Source of the DNA: Malania oleifera
Lineage: Eukaryota; Streptophyta; Magnoliopsida; Santalales; Ximeniaceae
Direction: 5' to 3'
Assembly: GCF_029873635.1 (NCBI RefSeq)
Contig: NC_080420.1
Location: 35,424,231-35,488,230, forward strand
DNA: 64,000 nt
A model generated the notes under the pieces. That model was not told the DNA's origin. It worked only from the letters and a program-made list of their open reading frames with translations, and searched no databases. The translations under genes were made by a program, and so were the position numbers. Positions within the stretch are counted from its first letter, which is position 1. Each line of letters opens with the position of its first letter. This document shows positions 1-12,300 of the stretch, in pieces.

Positions 1-1668
1 AAGAATTGAATATAAGGCAATGAAGATGGCTAGAACTCATTAAAGATTATGATTGTACTATTAACTACCACATAGGAAAAGCAAACGTGGTGGCTGATGC
101 ACTAAGCCGAAAATTTGTGGGTGCAGCACTGTCAGCAGTAGAGGTTCAGCACCCGATTCAGATGGATCTGGAGAGGTTGTGTGGAGCTAATAGAGGGTGA
201 TTCCCAGGCATTCATCACCAGCTTAGTACTATAGCCTACCTTGTAGGATAAGATTAAAGCTGCTCAAAGAAATGACGCAGAATCAGTATAGCTGATAGAT
301 AAAGTGCAAGACGGTCAGGGAGAGGAGTTTAGTATATTTGATGATGGAACTCTACGGTTTGGTACCAGATTTTGCGTCCCTATAGACGCTGAGATTAAAA
401 GGGCTATTTTAGAAAAGGCGCAGAAATCCCTTTATACAGTGCATCCTGGTAGCACTAAAATGTATCGGTACCTTCAAGAATCTTTCTGGTGGAGCGGTGT
501 GAAGAGGGAGATGGTTGAATTTGTGTAGCATTGTTTTACGTGCCAACAAGTTAAAGCTGAGTACTAGAGGCCGGAAGGACAGCTACAACCACTTCATATC
601 CCTGAATGGAAATAGGGCCATATATCCATAGATTTTGTTACAAGGTTACTGCCTACGCTGCATGGTCAGAACGCCATCTCGGTGATTGTAGACTGGTTGA
701 CGAAGACATCCCTCTTTCTTCCTATTAAAGTTAGTTATTCTATGAACAGACTGGCAGAATTATATAGTCAGAAGATAGTTCGACCTCATGGAGTGCTGGT
801 ATCCATAGTTTCGGATCGAGACCCACTATTCACATCACGGTTTTGGAAGAGCTTACAGAAAGTTTTGGGGTTTCAGTTATCATTCAGCACAATTTTTAGT
901 CCTCAGACTGATGGGCAGACAGAGAGGACGATCCAGATACTTGAGGATATGCTATGAGCATGTGTGCTGAATTTCGGGGGCAGTTGGACCCAACATTTGC
1001 CGCTAGTAGAGTTCGCGTATAATAATATCTACCAGGCCAGCATTGGGATGGCACCATATGAAGCATTATATGGTAGGAGGTGTCATTCTCCACTATATTG
1101 GGATGAAATGGGTGAGAGGTGAGTACTAAAGCATTAGTTAGTATAGCAGGCATACGATAAAGTCCGACTTATTAAAGATGGAATCAGTGCAGCTCAGAGT
1201 CAGCAGAAAAGTTACGCAGATATTTGCCACCGAAAATTGGACTTTGATGTGGGACATCAGGTATTTATGAAAGTAGCACCGTTGAGAGGAGTTATGAGAT
1301 TTAGGAAGAAGGGTAAGATGAACCCTAGGTTTATTGGCCCATTTGAGATACTTGAGAGAGTGGAGCCAGTCGCTTACAGGCTAGCATTACCACCAGCACT
1401 ATCCAGGATACATGACGTATTTCATGTTTCCATGTTGAGGAAATACGTCCTAGATCCCTCCTATGTAATCAGATATGAAGAAATAAAGCTTAAAGATACT
1501 TTGGCATATGAGGAAATGCAGTGTAGATTCTAGATAGAAAAGAACAGGAGTTGCGCACCAAGAAAACTCCATTAGTGAAAGTTCTGTGGAGAAATCAAGT
1601 AATGGAGGAGGCCTCATAGGACCTAGAGGAGGAGATACGATAGAAACACCCACATCTGCTCATTGGGG
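1..1668 (+). pseudogene. Decayed pol of element F: RNase H end, integrase and chromodomain
   Basis: Positions 3-130 read as the end of RNase H, with the family signature around [16 protein letters not shown] zinc-binding H2C2 region follows at 304-560, with the histidine pair around VHPGSTKMY and the cysteine pair FTCQQ. The integrase catalytic core spans about 610-960: VIVDWLTK holds the first acidic residue, VSDRDPLF the second, and ILEDML lies near the third. The C-terminal region runs 1237-1520, and the chromodomain reads at 1523-1640 in a shifted frame (LVKVLWRN). At least eight in-frame stops and two or more frame changes break it, several at TAG where relatives have CAG. It cannot make a functional protein. 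Confidence 0.85.
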
Positions 1669-1840
1669 ATCAGTATTAGATAGAAAAGAAACATTAATAG
1701 TCAGATAAAGTAAATTTTATTTTGATATTGTATAGAGTAATTGATGTATAAGTTGTATAGTAGAATATAGGATAGGTAGTGTTTTGGTTTTGGGAAAATT
1801 TTCTTTTATGAATAAATTCGTAATCTCCCAAAACCTTAAT

Positions 1841-1877
1841 TATAACCATGGTATTCCTCCGCCACAAGTGAGGGTAA
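1841..1877 (+). promoter_or_regulatory. Conserved 3' non-coding block of chromoviruses (copy F)
   Basis: The block contains GGTATTCCTCCGCCA followed by CAAGTGAGGG, about 90 bp before the LTR. Near-identical blocks lie at the same relative place in elements A, B and B'. Its function is unknown; its conservation exceeds that of the surrounding sequence. Confidence 0.5.
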
Positions 1878-1954
1878 TTAATAAAATAAGTAGCAAATTT
1901 TCTTTAGAGGATGGTGTATAGTACAGATAGCAAATTTCGAGGATGAAATTTTAT

Positions 1955-1967
1955 AAGGAGGGGAGAA
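1955..1967 (+). promoter_or_regulatory. Polypurine tract of element F
   Basis: AAGGAGGGGAGAA lies directly before the LTR start TGTAGAGACCC. In this class it primes plus-strand DNA synthesis. Elements A, B and B' have nearly the same tract next to their LTRs. Confidence 0.85.
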
Positions 1968-2734
1968 TGTAGAGACCCAAAAATTATAATAATTAAATAA
2001 TAGAGAGAAGGAAAATTTAAAAAGGGACAAAGTAGGGTTTGTCGACGAATGCCCTAGTTTCGTCGATGAACGCCCTGGTTTCGTCGATGAACTTCGACGA
2101 GTTTTAGTGTCCCGCTGCTGAGATAGTGATATTGAGAGGGGTAATTCAGACCCTTTTTGGCACGTCAACGAGCTCACCACCTTTGTTAATGAACTCCCTT
2201 CTTCGGTTCGCCAATGAGTCGACGTGTCTCATCAACGAAGCCACATGGCCATTCATCTATATAAGCGCAAAAATCACATTTTCAGCGAGGAAGCACTTCT
2301 CTCTCTATTTTCTCTCTCTACCTATGGTTTCTTTAACTTCTCTCTAAGATTTCGGCCTCGTTTCTCCTTGGTTCAACGATCAAAAGCTGCCACAATGATC
2401 CTAAGGAGATTCTTTACAACTTAGCCGGAGCAGAATTTTGGTTTGAAAGGTTTGGGCATCATCCCAAAATTAGGGTAAGTAGGTTATTTTAGGATTTTCA
2501 TAATTATTAGTCTTTTCTGAACCCTTATTTAGTATTAGATGTTGATATACTGGTGTTTGGGATGATTAAACTAGGGTGTTGTGATTTCAGGGTTTGGGTT
2601 TCCAAACACCGCAAGCATGGGTTAAGGATCCCAGCAAGTGTTATCTTAGGAACTCAAGTAAAATGATAAATAATTTATAGTGTAGAAATGTGAGTATGAT
2701 AATTATTATGAATATTCAGTTGGTTAACAGGGGG

Positions 2735-2810
<76 letters not shown>

Positions 2811-3890
2811 TTCAGGGCATTGAAATTACGAACGCTGCAAGCGTGAAACAAAAAAATAATAAAATGTTTTCAGAAAGTTCGATAAGGGAAATATGCTATG
2901 CTAGTAAATTAAGAAATTTTATGAGTACATTATAGTATTTGATTATGAGATACAGAGTATAAATTATATAGTTATACAAATTTTTCAGTATATGAGTTCT
3001 ATTCATTAATTGTGTGGCTTGAGTTAGTATTTGTTCAATATAGTATTTATACAGTTTTCAAAATAACATGATCTACAATATTTATGCACAGAAATATAAT
3101 TTACCTGATTTATAGAATTATAATTTACAAAATATACACAGACAGATATTTTACAGTATTCACAGAATACCATGATTACAAAATCATAACACTCAGATAT
3201 TACAGTTTATTCAATTCAGATATTACAAATCATACAGATTAGATATTACAAATATTTTGGCTCAGATAACACTGTTTATTCAAATCAGTTTTACAATGTT
3301 ATGGTTATATAGAATCATGATGAAACAGTAACATATATATATATATATATATAATAGTATTATACAGTATCAGATCCTGATGAATCAGATCAATTATCGG
3401 AGCACGGTACCATAGTTATTTCACTTCAGAATGCAACCATACATCTCAGATAGAGTATGGAATATTCGATTGTGCCACAAGTAGTGTAGTGTGCTCCTTA
3501 GCATCCGGACCTGATGGAGCGGGCCTTTCGTGCTACAGGCATGTTTATGCATGCAATTAGACTAGCATTAGCAGGCTAACCAATGTATAGTCCCGCCTAC
3601 GGACCACACAACCAGTCATGTAAGGTAAATCATGACATATAGTTTTCCAAGGAAGTTTTCACAGTTATTTATATGTATGCAAATTTACAGAATAACAGTA
3701 GATATATTATAATACTAGAAGTATGAATAATAGAAAACTCATATATTATAGTTGTATTTTAAGCCACATAGGTGTGTGTTATACTCTATATTATTTTACA
3801 TGCTATCTCCGTTTTAGTTATTTATCAGTATAATATTCATGTAAATTCAGTTGTCACACACTGGTAATAGCATATTTCGTCTTTACTGTT
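1968..3890 (+). repeat. LTR of element F, 3'-truncated
   Basis: Starts TGTAGAGACCC right after the polypurine tract. U3 carries several GTCGACGAA-type motifs at 2038-2105. A TATA box (TATATAAG) sits at 2258-2265 and a CT-rich leader follows near 2290-2335. The block near 3590-3640 (CCACACAACCAGTCATG) matches a conserved LTR segment of element A. Similarity ends near 3890, at the point where relatives read CTTACTGAGAGGTGTCTCAC. A TA/TG microsatellite lies inside. Confidence 0.7.
2739..2807. repeat. Compound microsatellite (TA)n(TG)n
   Basis: Uninterrupted TA dinucleotides to about 2765, then TG dinucleotides to about 2807, within the U5 side of the element F LTR. Confidence 0.95.
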
Positions 3891-5187
3891 GTGAGTTGTA
3901 ATTAAAAGTCTTAGATTCTAATCTTATGAGTCGTTTTGGGGTAAGGGATGGGTTATCAAAATGCTCTTTTTAAAAAAATAAATAAATAAATTCTCTTATT
4001 AATGAAAGCTCTTCCATCGTTAGGAACAATTTTTCTCATATATAACAAAAAAAAATTACTAGAAACTTATTGATTTTCAAGGCACAAAAAGTTTATACCT
4101 TGAAGTTTTACCTTTCATGTTATTTAATTGGTTCATGTACTATTCACTAAAAGCTTCTAGACATTGATGAAATTTTTTATTATTAGTTTATATTTAACTA
4201 ATTATTGGTGAACTTTGCAGTTTAAATCTTCATTAGGATTTCCTTGTTTTATAAGATTCATTTTTGTGAATTCATTTATATTTTTCACATCATGTAATGT
4301 TTTGTAATGTTCTTCATCATGTTGTACGAGTTGCTGAAAGATGATCAAGTCAAGTAATGCCCAAGGATTTTGCACCTTACTAGAATGTCAAGTTTAACTA
4401 GTTAATTAATGCAATAATATAGAAATGAAACATGGAATTAATTATACATAAGAGACCATAATTGAACTTTACCATCCCTCTAAAAGTTCCACTTGTTAAA
4501 AACATGGTCAAAGCAGTACTTCCAACAAAAATCTCCAAATCCAAAATATTTAAAAAATAATGATGAATATTATGATAATAGAAGTGGGAAGTTGAACATT
4601 TAAACCTTATATGTATCTAAGAAAGAATAAAAGACAAAAATGAAGATGTTAAAAGTTGGTTTTTAATGGATCCCTTCGGAATCATTTGGCAAGGTTTACA
4701 AAAGTCATTTTATTGTTTTTAAGCTAAAATGCATTTGTTTTAGATTTTAAAATGAATGAGGTAAATCTACAATAATTAAGCAAAGTGTTGACAAGTTCAC
4801 TTTATTTTAAATGATAGTCTGTTTTAGTGTAATTAATTAGGTTGCATATGGTACAAAGTTGACAAGTTCACTTTATTTTAAATTAAGCAACCAATTAAAG
4901 CCCTATAGAATCAATATTGGAGGTCCGTAGATTCAAGACTTATAATTTATACTTTTTTTAACGAGGGGGAAAAAGTAAAAAATTAAATAAAGTTCATATC
5001 AAATTCTCATGAGCCTTTTATCAAATACATTACATGCATTATAACAGGTTCATTTTTTGTGAGCAAAATAACTAATTTAATTCTATCCTTCAATCTCGAA
5101 TTTCTAACATAATTATACAACACATTCAAACAACATACAAATTATATGTAACAATTTAGAGGGGATTGGGAATCAGATTGTAGTAGG
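3891..5187. other. AT-rich intergenic stretch, no gene seen
   Basis: I find no reading frame with recognisable protein features. A 26 bp segment beginning GTTGACAAGTTCACTTTATT occurs twice, near 4788 and 4857, as a small local duplication. Nothing else is identifiable. Confidence 0.6.
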
Positions 5188-5452
5188 CACACACACACAC
5201 ACACAGACCCACACACAGTCAAACCCACACACACACTCACATACCCACGCAGACACGTCCACACACACTCAGACCCACACACACACTCACACACCAATGC
5301 AGACACACCCACACACACTTAGAACCACACACACACTCAAACACCCACGCAGACACACACACACACACAAGAACACATGCACACACACTCAGACCCACAC
5401 ACACACACACACACACACTCACACACACACACACTCACACACCACGCACGCA
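5188..5452. repeat. CA-rich minisatellite
   Basis: Runs of CA dinucleotides interrupted by ACTCAGACC and CACGCAGACAC make an irregular repeat of roughly 40 to 50 bp. The open frames across it on both strands are artefacts of the repeat. A purine-rich GA/GGA stretch follows at 5500-5690. Confidence 0.9.
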
Positions 5453-5704
5453 CCAAAGAAGAACCTGGTCGAGATTTAGAGTTGGTGGAATGAGGAGTAG
5501 CTGAGACGAGCGATGGAGGCGGCAATGGCGATGAGAGGAGCTCTCGACAACAACTAAGGAAGGGAAAGGAGGGAGGGAAAGAAATGAGGGAAATGAGGGA
5601 AGAGGGAGAGGACGTGTGCAAGAAAGTAGGGAGGAAGGAAATGAGGGAGGGAAAGAAAGGAGAAGGAGGGAAATGAGGAAAATTGGGAAATAGGGTTTTA
5701 TTAA

Positions 5705-5815
5705 TTTCGATTATTAGTGATGGTTTTAAAACTATCACTAAAACTCTTAAAACCGTCACTAATTACAAATTGTTAGTGACGATTTGGGAAAATCGTCACT
5801 AATAGTCTATCATTT
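5705..5815. repeat. Short cluster of TTAGTGACGG-type inverted repeats
   Basis: Five direct and inverted copies of the TTAGTGACGGTT motif lie here. The same motif fills the CACTA subterminal region at 9650-10460. This could be the left subterminal region of the same transposon or a piece of another. No CACTA terminus is visible on its left. Confidence 0.5.
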
Positions 5816-5879
5816 AAAATCGAACTTAAAAATGTTGTACCAATTAGGGGTGAGCATAATTCGGGGAAATCAGAATTTA

Positions 5880-6740
5880 TTGAATTAAGCAACAGTTACT
5901 ATCTGTCCACTGCTATGAAGATAGTCTCATACTGGCCCATCTGAATTGTAATCATCTTCATGAGCAACCCAACAATGCATAGATATTTGAGCAAAGCTAT
6001 TTCTTAATTTCATGCATCCCATTCCTTTTTAGTACTGTGATAATAAACAACTTCAAAGGATCTCTCAAACTCTATTGCATTTCAAAAACCAGTTCCATGT
6101 AAGGTGGCTTGAATCCTGCTCTCTGCCAAATAGCTCGTTTCTTTCTGCCACCACCGAGCACTGCATATTGAATAGGCATTATGCATTCTAGTAGCGTAGC
6201 TGCAGCACTGACTGTAGATTAAGAGAACGACTCTTCTCTACCGACATGGCTGCTGTAGAATCTCATTCCGGCTTAGCTTCATCCAATACTGACCTCGAAT
6301 TCCTCCACTCAAACGGCTCCTTGTACTCCGTATATATGCCTGGTTCACTATCAATGATAGCTTTTCCATTTTTATTTTATTTTTTTCATCCACTATGTTA
6401 AGAACAATCCCAGACCATGGTCAGACATATAGATCTTCCCTTCAGATTTGAAAGAGGTTGCTTCTATTAGGAAAAGTGAGAAAAGATCTTCAAGACCTGA
6501 TTCATTTAAGAAGCTAAAAATGAGTAATGATTCCGTGAAGCCTTTACACATTAATACTACAAAATCGATCTCAAAGAAACTGGAAAAATCTTCCGCAGAT
6601 GATGAAAATGGGACTTCCTTGGGGGAAAAGCTATATAATATAATGTGTAAGGGCTCTGGTCCCATTACGCCTAGGACATGCTCTTCTCGTTGTATTTTAT
6701 CTTCAACTTATCCAGATTCTCATTTGTGGTGTCATGTTTT
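5880..6740 (+). repeat. Duplicated segment, copy 1
   Basis: This segment shares extended similarity with 8053-8806, for example CATGCATCCCATTCCTTTT, AGTATGTTAAGAACAATCCC-like text and GGGCTCTGGTCCCATTA. It covers non-coding sequence followed by the reading frame at 6448. The two copies are separated by an unrelated insertion-like block. The arrangement suggests a tandem duplication later split, possibly inside a CACTA element. Confidence 0.7.
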
Positions 6741-6948
6741 TTATAGGGATCAACATGCCTTACGCATCCCTCTTACTGATATGATGACACATGGACGACC
6801 TCCAAATGTCCACTATTGTTCATATCTATTTTGCAGGAATACATGGGATCAATTGAAGATCTTCTACTTCTTTGATGGAAGACTTTTTTTATGTGAAGAC
6901 TTTGTTATTATGTTAATATATATTTTTCGTGGATATGTTATCTCTTGA
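6448..6948 (+). pseudogene. Unrecognised open frame, possible captured host exon
   Basis: A 166-codon frame whose first 70 residues are charged and serine/lysine-rich (RKSEKRSSRPDSFKKLKMSN, then EKSSADDENGTSLGEK). The same stretch recurs in copy 2 near 8510-8740, there with a stop and small indels. I do not recognise the family. The frame may be open upstream of this ATG: a possible splice acceptor, CCCTTCAG, precedes GATTTGAAAG near 6443. The C-terminal half (HYCSYLFCRNTWDQLK) is not present in copy 2. A gene fragment picked up by a transposon would explain it, but a degenerate transposon protein cannot be excluded. Confidence 0.35.
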
Positions 6949-6949
6949 T

Positions 6950-8052
6950 TATTAGGTGCTTAAAGACCCAAGTGAAGTATTAAAACAAAGTCCAACTCAA
7001 AATCCATGTGGGCCCCACATGGCTTCTAAGCCCCACATGGCTCCAATGGGTCCCACATGATTTTGGCCTTCCTTTTGGAATATGTATTTGAATTGTAATA
7101 ATGCAAGACAACTAAGCTTGACTTGTGTGCTTATGAGTTGGAGTTCCTTGGTTTTAGTAAGTATTAATTGTGTTAGATTAATAGTTGTTGAAAATTGGTG
7201 AGAGTTTTCGTTGAAAGTTGTAGAGAGTTGTTGAGTGTTTAATGCTTTGTCTCCTAGGCCATGCTTATAAATAGTCTTCTTACTATAAGAACAAGACATA
7301 TGAAGTTGAAGTTGAATATAGAAGAAACATTTCCTTACTTGAGCTTGTAAAGCTTGTCCCTCTCCTTGTGAGTGAGTAGTGTGAGGCTACGACGTTCTCT
7401 CTGGAGATCAAGTGGTGAAAGACCACTAAACTATCCAACGACTCCATCAACCCCTCCTCTATCTAATACTCTCACGGCCCCCATCAACACCACATGGCCA
7501 CAATCTTCATACACCCACACAACGATCATCACCTACACTTCATTGTTGCGTTCATCTTGTAATTCAAAGCTTGTGCGAAGGACCTATGGCGTGACCTAAC
7601 TACGTGTGGAACAACATCAAGTCATCCAAATCAATGCCTTGGTAACTTCAATACTTGTGTCTGAATCCTTTACTATATCTTGTGAACCCTTGCTAGTAGA
7701 TTAAAATCACATCTTTGAATAACCCATTTGATCCATAGATTGCAATATTGGTACTTACTAGTTAAAATCAATTGTATGAATATTAATTTTCTAACATATA
7801 ACTTTTATTCTTGAATCTTTGAAATAACAACTTTTCAGCATATAACCTGATTCCTTTGTGAAAGAACCAATTGAGACTTATTTGCTGGACAAGTCATACA
7901 CCTTTTTAAAATCCTTGAACATGTGAAATAAAGCATGATTTATTGTGTTTATGTTCAAATAATTAAATTCTTAAATTAAAATGTTTAAGTGTATGTGCTT
8001 CTATGAAAGTTGAATCGTAGGACATAGGTTAACCATTCCCATCCTACATCAG
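6950..8052 (+). mobile_element. Unclassified LTR-like insertion between the duplicated segments
   Basis: It separates the two duplicate copies. It has GTGGGCCCCAC-type motifs at about 7008-7060, a TATA box (TATAAATAG) near 7266, and a leader-like region after it. That order resembles U3, TATA, R-U5 of a plus-strand LTR. I could not find a clean TG...CA pair with a 5 bp target duplication, so class and ends are uncertain. Confidence 0.35.
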
Positions 8053-8806
8053 TTTTGCTTACTGGACAATATCAGCAACTCTTTTTATCTGTCCACAGCT
8101 ACGAAGATAGCCTCTTAGCTTATTGGAACTACTGAATTGTAATCATCTTCACGAGGAACCCACCCATATATATATATATATGCATGGACATTTGAACAAA
8201 GCATGTTGTTTCTCTTTCGTGCATCCCATTCCTTTTCACTGTATGTGATGAACAGTTTCAAAAGATCTCTCAAACTATATTACATTTAAAAAATCAGTCC
8301 AATCATTGCAGAACTTCACCACACCTACCCTGGTTCGTACACGATCATTCCAAAAGATATGAACTTGAAAATTTTTAAATTTAGAGAATATTTTCAACCA
8401 ATATTCACTATCAATGACAGCTCTTCCATTTTTTTTTTTTTTTTTTTTTGTCCAGTATGTTAAGAACAATCCCAGTTCATGGCCAGACATATAGATCTAT
8501 CCTTTAGATTTGAAAGAGGTTGCTTCAATTAGGAAAAGTGAGAAAATATTTTCAAGACATGATTCAATCAAGAAGCTAAAAATGAGTAATGCTTCCGTGA
8601 AACCTTTGCACAATATTACAAAGTTTGTCTCAAAGAAACTATAAAAATCTTCCACAGATGATGAAAGTGGGACTTCCTTGGGGGAAAACCTATATAATAT
8701 AATGTGTAAGGGCTCTGGTCCCATTAAACCTAGGATATATCGATCAACATGCTCTTCTCATTGTATTTTATCTTCAACTCATCCAGATTCTCATTTCTGG
8801 TATTAT
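8053..8806 (+). repeat. Duplicated segment, copy 2, followed by start of a third copy
   Basis: Begins GCTTACTGGACAATATCAGC and ends near TCTGGTATTATGTT. The opening sequence recurs at 8807-8850 (GCTTACTGAACAATATTAGC), so a third unit starts there and is soon lost. The reading frame at about 8508-8740 is broken by a TAA. A T-run of about 19 lies near 8430. Confidence 0.7.
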
Positions 8807-8850
8807 GTTGCTTACTGAACAATATTAGCAACTATTTTTATCTATACACT

Positions 8851-9640
8851 TCCCCCATGAAGTAATAGTGGAGTCCACTAATAAGAAGGGTAAATACTAT
8901 CCTTCCCAGGAAATGTGAAATTTGGGCATTATACTAGCACTGGAAGGCTGAAATGACATGTTCTAACTTGAAAAAAAATGTGAATATGACATAGTGGAAG
9001 TCATCGAAGAAAAAGATCTTTAGAGGAAAGTCTTTGTACTAGAGCATGTCTATGGTTTTAACTCGGTTTTCAAGGCTCAAGTAAGAGATGAATCACCAAC
9101 GTTAATGGAAATCCCCGAGGCTAGCTACTTAGATTTTTCACATCAAATTCCTACATTTTAGCTGACCAAAGAGAAAGGTGGGCAACTTGAGAGGCTTATG
9201 GGAGCTTGATTCAGCATCATTGTCAATTGTTTTCTTTGGTTTAAATTGAAAATTGCAGGATGTTAGAGCTTTACCTTCTCTAGTAGTGACCAAGTATGCA
9301 TTTGCTTGCCTCGCTAGCTAGTAGCTAGCTTTGGTCTCAGAGCGCTGCTTTGGAAAGTAGAATGATTTTGGGGGATGACAGCCAAATAGATTTTGAATCA
9401 TCTATTTGGATACTGACCAAATCTTGGTTTAAATCATGTATTGTCTGTCTCTTAAATTGCTCATTCAAAATCAACATGATTTTGGGTAGCATTGGTTATG
9501 TTGTGCATACATCTTGGCCACTTAGGTGACCTAGAACACTAATGGAGCTAGCATGTTTGTCTAGCACGGCAAGGTGATTCCTTGGCCATCTCCGTCTCTG
9601 TGCGAAGGCCTTACCTTTAGATTTGGATTATCTGTAAGTT
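8851..9640. other. Unassigned sequence, no gene seen
   Basis: No long reading frame, repeat or terminus was recognised. It may be the interior of the CACTA element whose right end lies at 10503. Confidence 0.5.
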
Positions 9641-10503
9641 AAACTACTTGTTTTAATTATTAGTGACGGTTCTATAAACTGTTACTAATATAAGACTATT
9701 AGTGACAATTTAATAAATTCATCCCTAATAATAGGCTTTTACTAACGGTTCTCATAAACTGTCACTATTATAGGTGACTTTTCCCAATCAACAAATGCTT
9801 TATTAGCCACGGTTCCACAAACCGTTACTAATACTAGCATATTAGTGAAAATTTCCTTAAACTGTCACTAACAACATATTATTAGTGATGATTTTTCTAA
9901 ACAGTCACTAATAAAGTTAAATAAATTATTTTTATATTTTTTAAATAAAAAACTCTATTAGTGACAGTTTAATAAATTCGTCGCTAATAATAGGCTATTG
10001 GTAATGGTTCTAATAAACCGTCACTAATATTGTTGACTTTTTCCCAGTCAACAAAAGTATTTTAAGTGACAATTTTATAAATCATTACTACTACAAGACT
10101 ATTAATGACGGATTAGAAGAACCATTACTAATAATTCATTATTAGTAATGATTTTAGGAACTATCACTAATATTGTTGACTTTTTTTTACAGTCAACATT
10201 CATTATTAGTAACGGCTTCTAGAACTGTGACTAATATGACACCATAGTGACAGTCAATTAACTATTACTAATAAATGCCTTTTAGTGACGCTTTGAATTT
10301 GTCACTAATACCCCAAAAAACGTCACTAATATTTTCCTGAGATAGTTTCTGCCCGAAAAGTGGTTTCCTGCGATGGTTTGAGCGGGGAAATTGGGTTTTA
10401 GTGACGAATGTATTAGTGACGGTTTTAATTTCGTCACTAAAAATGCATTATTAGTGACAGTTTCTAATACTTTTGTCACTCAAAAATAGCTTTTTTTGTA
10501 GTG
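9641..10503. mobile_element. Right end of a CACTA (En/Spm) DNA transposon
   Basis: The segment ends TTTTTTTGTAGTG at 10503. Its complement starts CACTACAAAAAAAGC, the CACTA superfamily terminus. Inside it about two dozen direct and inverted copies of TTAGTGACGGTT-like motifs occur between 9650 and 10460, the usual subterminal transposase-binding arrangement. The matching left terminus was not found, and no transposase was recognised. It is therefore a non-autonomous or truncated copy. Confidence 0.8.
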
Positions 10504-11329
10504 ATAGGTGTGGGAAACGATAACGTGTGCACGGTGTGCCCACAAAGCAGCAACAACCAGGTGAGTGGCCACAAAGACAAAGGAGACGCCCACCTTGTAG
10601 GACATGATTGTATTTTTTTGGGGCATGATTGTATATTGTTTCGGGAGATTACTGCATATGTATATATTTCTTTTCTTTTTTTTATATTGTGCAGATACTT
10701 TTATTCCATATTAATAAAAAGGAAGTACTTTCTTTATTTCTTCATTTTAATTTCATTACGTATGCTTGTAAGCATTTAGCAAACCTACATTAATACTTGG
10801 GAATACAACATACAATAACAAAACATTACAAAATAACGGGCTTCCAAAGTGTTTTTTACCAAAACTTTAGAAAATTTAAATAAGGAGATTTACTAGGAGT
10901 GAATGTGAATTGAACTACTTGCTAAGGTGTTCTTTAGCGATTTCAAAAGTACTAGAAAAACTAAAATGCGTGTACTCTTGGACTTATAGCCTTTCCAAGA
11001 GTTTATTGGATATTAGCAAGAAATTATTAATGCTCCCAATGCACTCCAACACTTGCCAGATTGACAACAACATTTCATACCCTTCAAATATAATAATAAA
11101 ATAAGAATATAGTAACTTTATTACTATTGGTGTATTTAATTCAAATTCCCAATATTTTAATTAAAATTTTATTTATTGTTTTGGGTGGTAAATCAGAACC
11201 TGCATCTCCGATCCTCCCATTGTTTGTAGAGTTGGTCTCCATTTTATCCCTACCGAGCCATTAAATACCCTCGCATAACAGTCAATTTACTGTTCCGCCA
11301 TTAATTGTCGGCTTATGCGCACTTTGCCC
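10504..11329. other. Unassigned intergenic sequence
   Basis: Short frames only (for example 10910-11104) with no recognisable protein features. No repeat was identified. Confidence 0.5.
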
Positions 11330-11555
11330 TAATGACGAATGCAAAGAAGGTATGACGACATAACCCTCGTCGACGAATCTCAAGCCCTAAAATCAGTCCT
11401 CTCGGTAAGTTCTTGTCTACAAGACACATGTCTATGTCGATGTGCCCAAGAAGACAGATCATCGACGAACGCAACCCTGCTGAGTCCCTCTTTGAAAATT
11501 TATTTTTTCACCTTCCTTTTATTATTTAATTGCTATAATTTATCGGGTCTCTACA
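11330..11555 (-). repeat. LTR fragment related to the element F LTR
   Basis: Read on the minus strand from 11555 it begins TGTAGAGACCC, then an AAATAATA-rich segment, then GTCGACGA-type motifs (11366, 11458), matching the first 150 or so bases of the LTR at 1968. The rest is absent, so this is a truncated relic. Confidence 0.65.
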
Positions 11556-11941
11556 CAATTTTATAATAAATTGTTGATACGATTATTTTAAAATATTTTT
11601 AAAATTTAAAATATTAATATTTTAAATAATATTTCATTAATAATTATCTAAATTTTAAATAAAAATTAAATATTTTATATTAAATAAAAAATATAAGCAT
11701 TTTTTAACGAATAATAATTTTATTATTAATATATATTCTTAACGTCTATCATATTAATTTATAATGAAAATAATATTATTAACTAAATTAAAAATTTTAA
11801 TTTATTTAATGTTAAATTAAATTAGTAGGTAGTTATTGGTCGAGTAACAATTGATTTGTAATATAGGAAATTAATATGTAAATATTTTTAAATAGATTTT
11901 AAATAAAAATATTGATATTTTATAAACGCTCAGTGAAGGCT
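11556..11941. other. Very AT-rich spacer
   Basis: Almost only A and T with no reading frame. It separates the LTR relic from the upstream region of the 67-codon gene. Confidence 0.7.
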
Positions 11942-12300
11942 TCACTCTCGGGAAGAATATGGTCTTTTCTTTTCCGCTCATCAAATCATCTGTCCTTGCT
12001 TATGGACCAAGCAACGCAATGGCCCTACCATGACCGGAAAAGAAATTGCTTTTCCAAGTATAGCTCTTCAGCAAGCTAGCAATGAAGCTGTGGAGAGGAG
12101 AGGAGGAAGCTACACGGGACGATTGGTCTGTTAGCGCATAATTAACTTTCCTCTTCCCCAACAACCCCCCGGGGCTCCCTCTACTTTTCCCCTAATTTTC
12201 TCTATAAATCAGACCAATGGGCTCCTTCACCATCCATAATCCGGAGAGAGAGATAAAACACCTATTTCCAATTTACACTACAAACGGTTGAGTAACCAAA
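11942..12300 (+). promoter_or_regulatory. Promoter and 5' UTR of the 67-codon gene
   Basis: A TATA box (TATAAAT) lies at 12203-12209, about 95 bp before the ATG, so transcription probably starts near 12235. The whole block has an inverted, diverged relative at 36650-37005. Conserved parts include the distal TCATCAAATCATCTGTCCTT, GGGCTCCTTCACC and the leader TTTACACTACAAACG. Similarity ends at the start codon. Confidence 0.65.

Larger units (their letters stand above)
1..3890 (+). mobile_element. Element F: truncated Ty3/gypsy chromovirus (Tekay/Del-like), 3' part with LTR
   Basis: The window opens inside the RNase H domain of a plus-strand gypsy element. Order is RNase H tail, integrase, chromodomain, 3' non-coding region, polypurine tract, LTR. 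Integrase placed after RNase H, with a chromodomain at its end, is diagnostic of chromoviruses. The 5' part is outside the window. The LTR loses similarity to related LTRs near 3890, so the 3' boundary is also eroded and no target duplication can be read. Element A at 40569-50686 is its closest relative here by protein sequence. Confidence 0.85.

Noticed and set aside
5237-5759. Open frames on both strands over the CA-rich block (Cys/Val and His/Thr repeats)
   Set aside because: They are translations of a CA minisatellite and a purine-rich tract, with no protein features.
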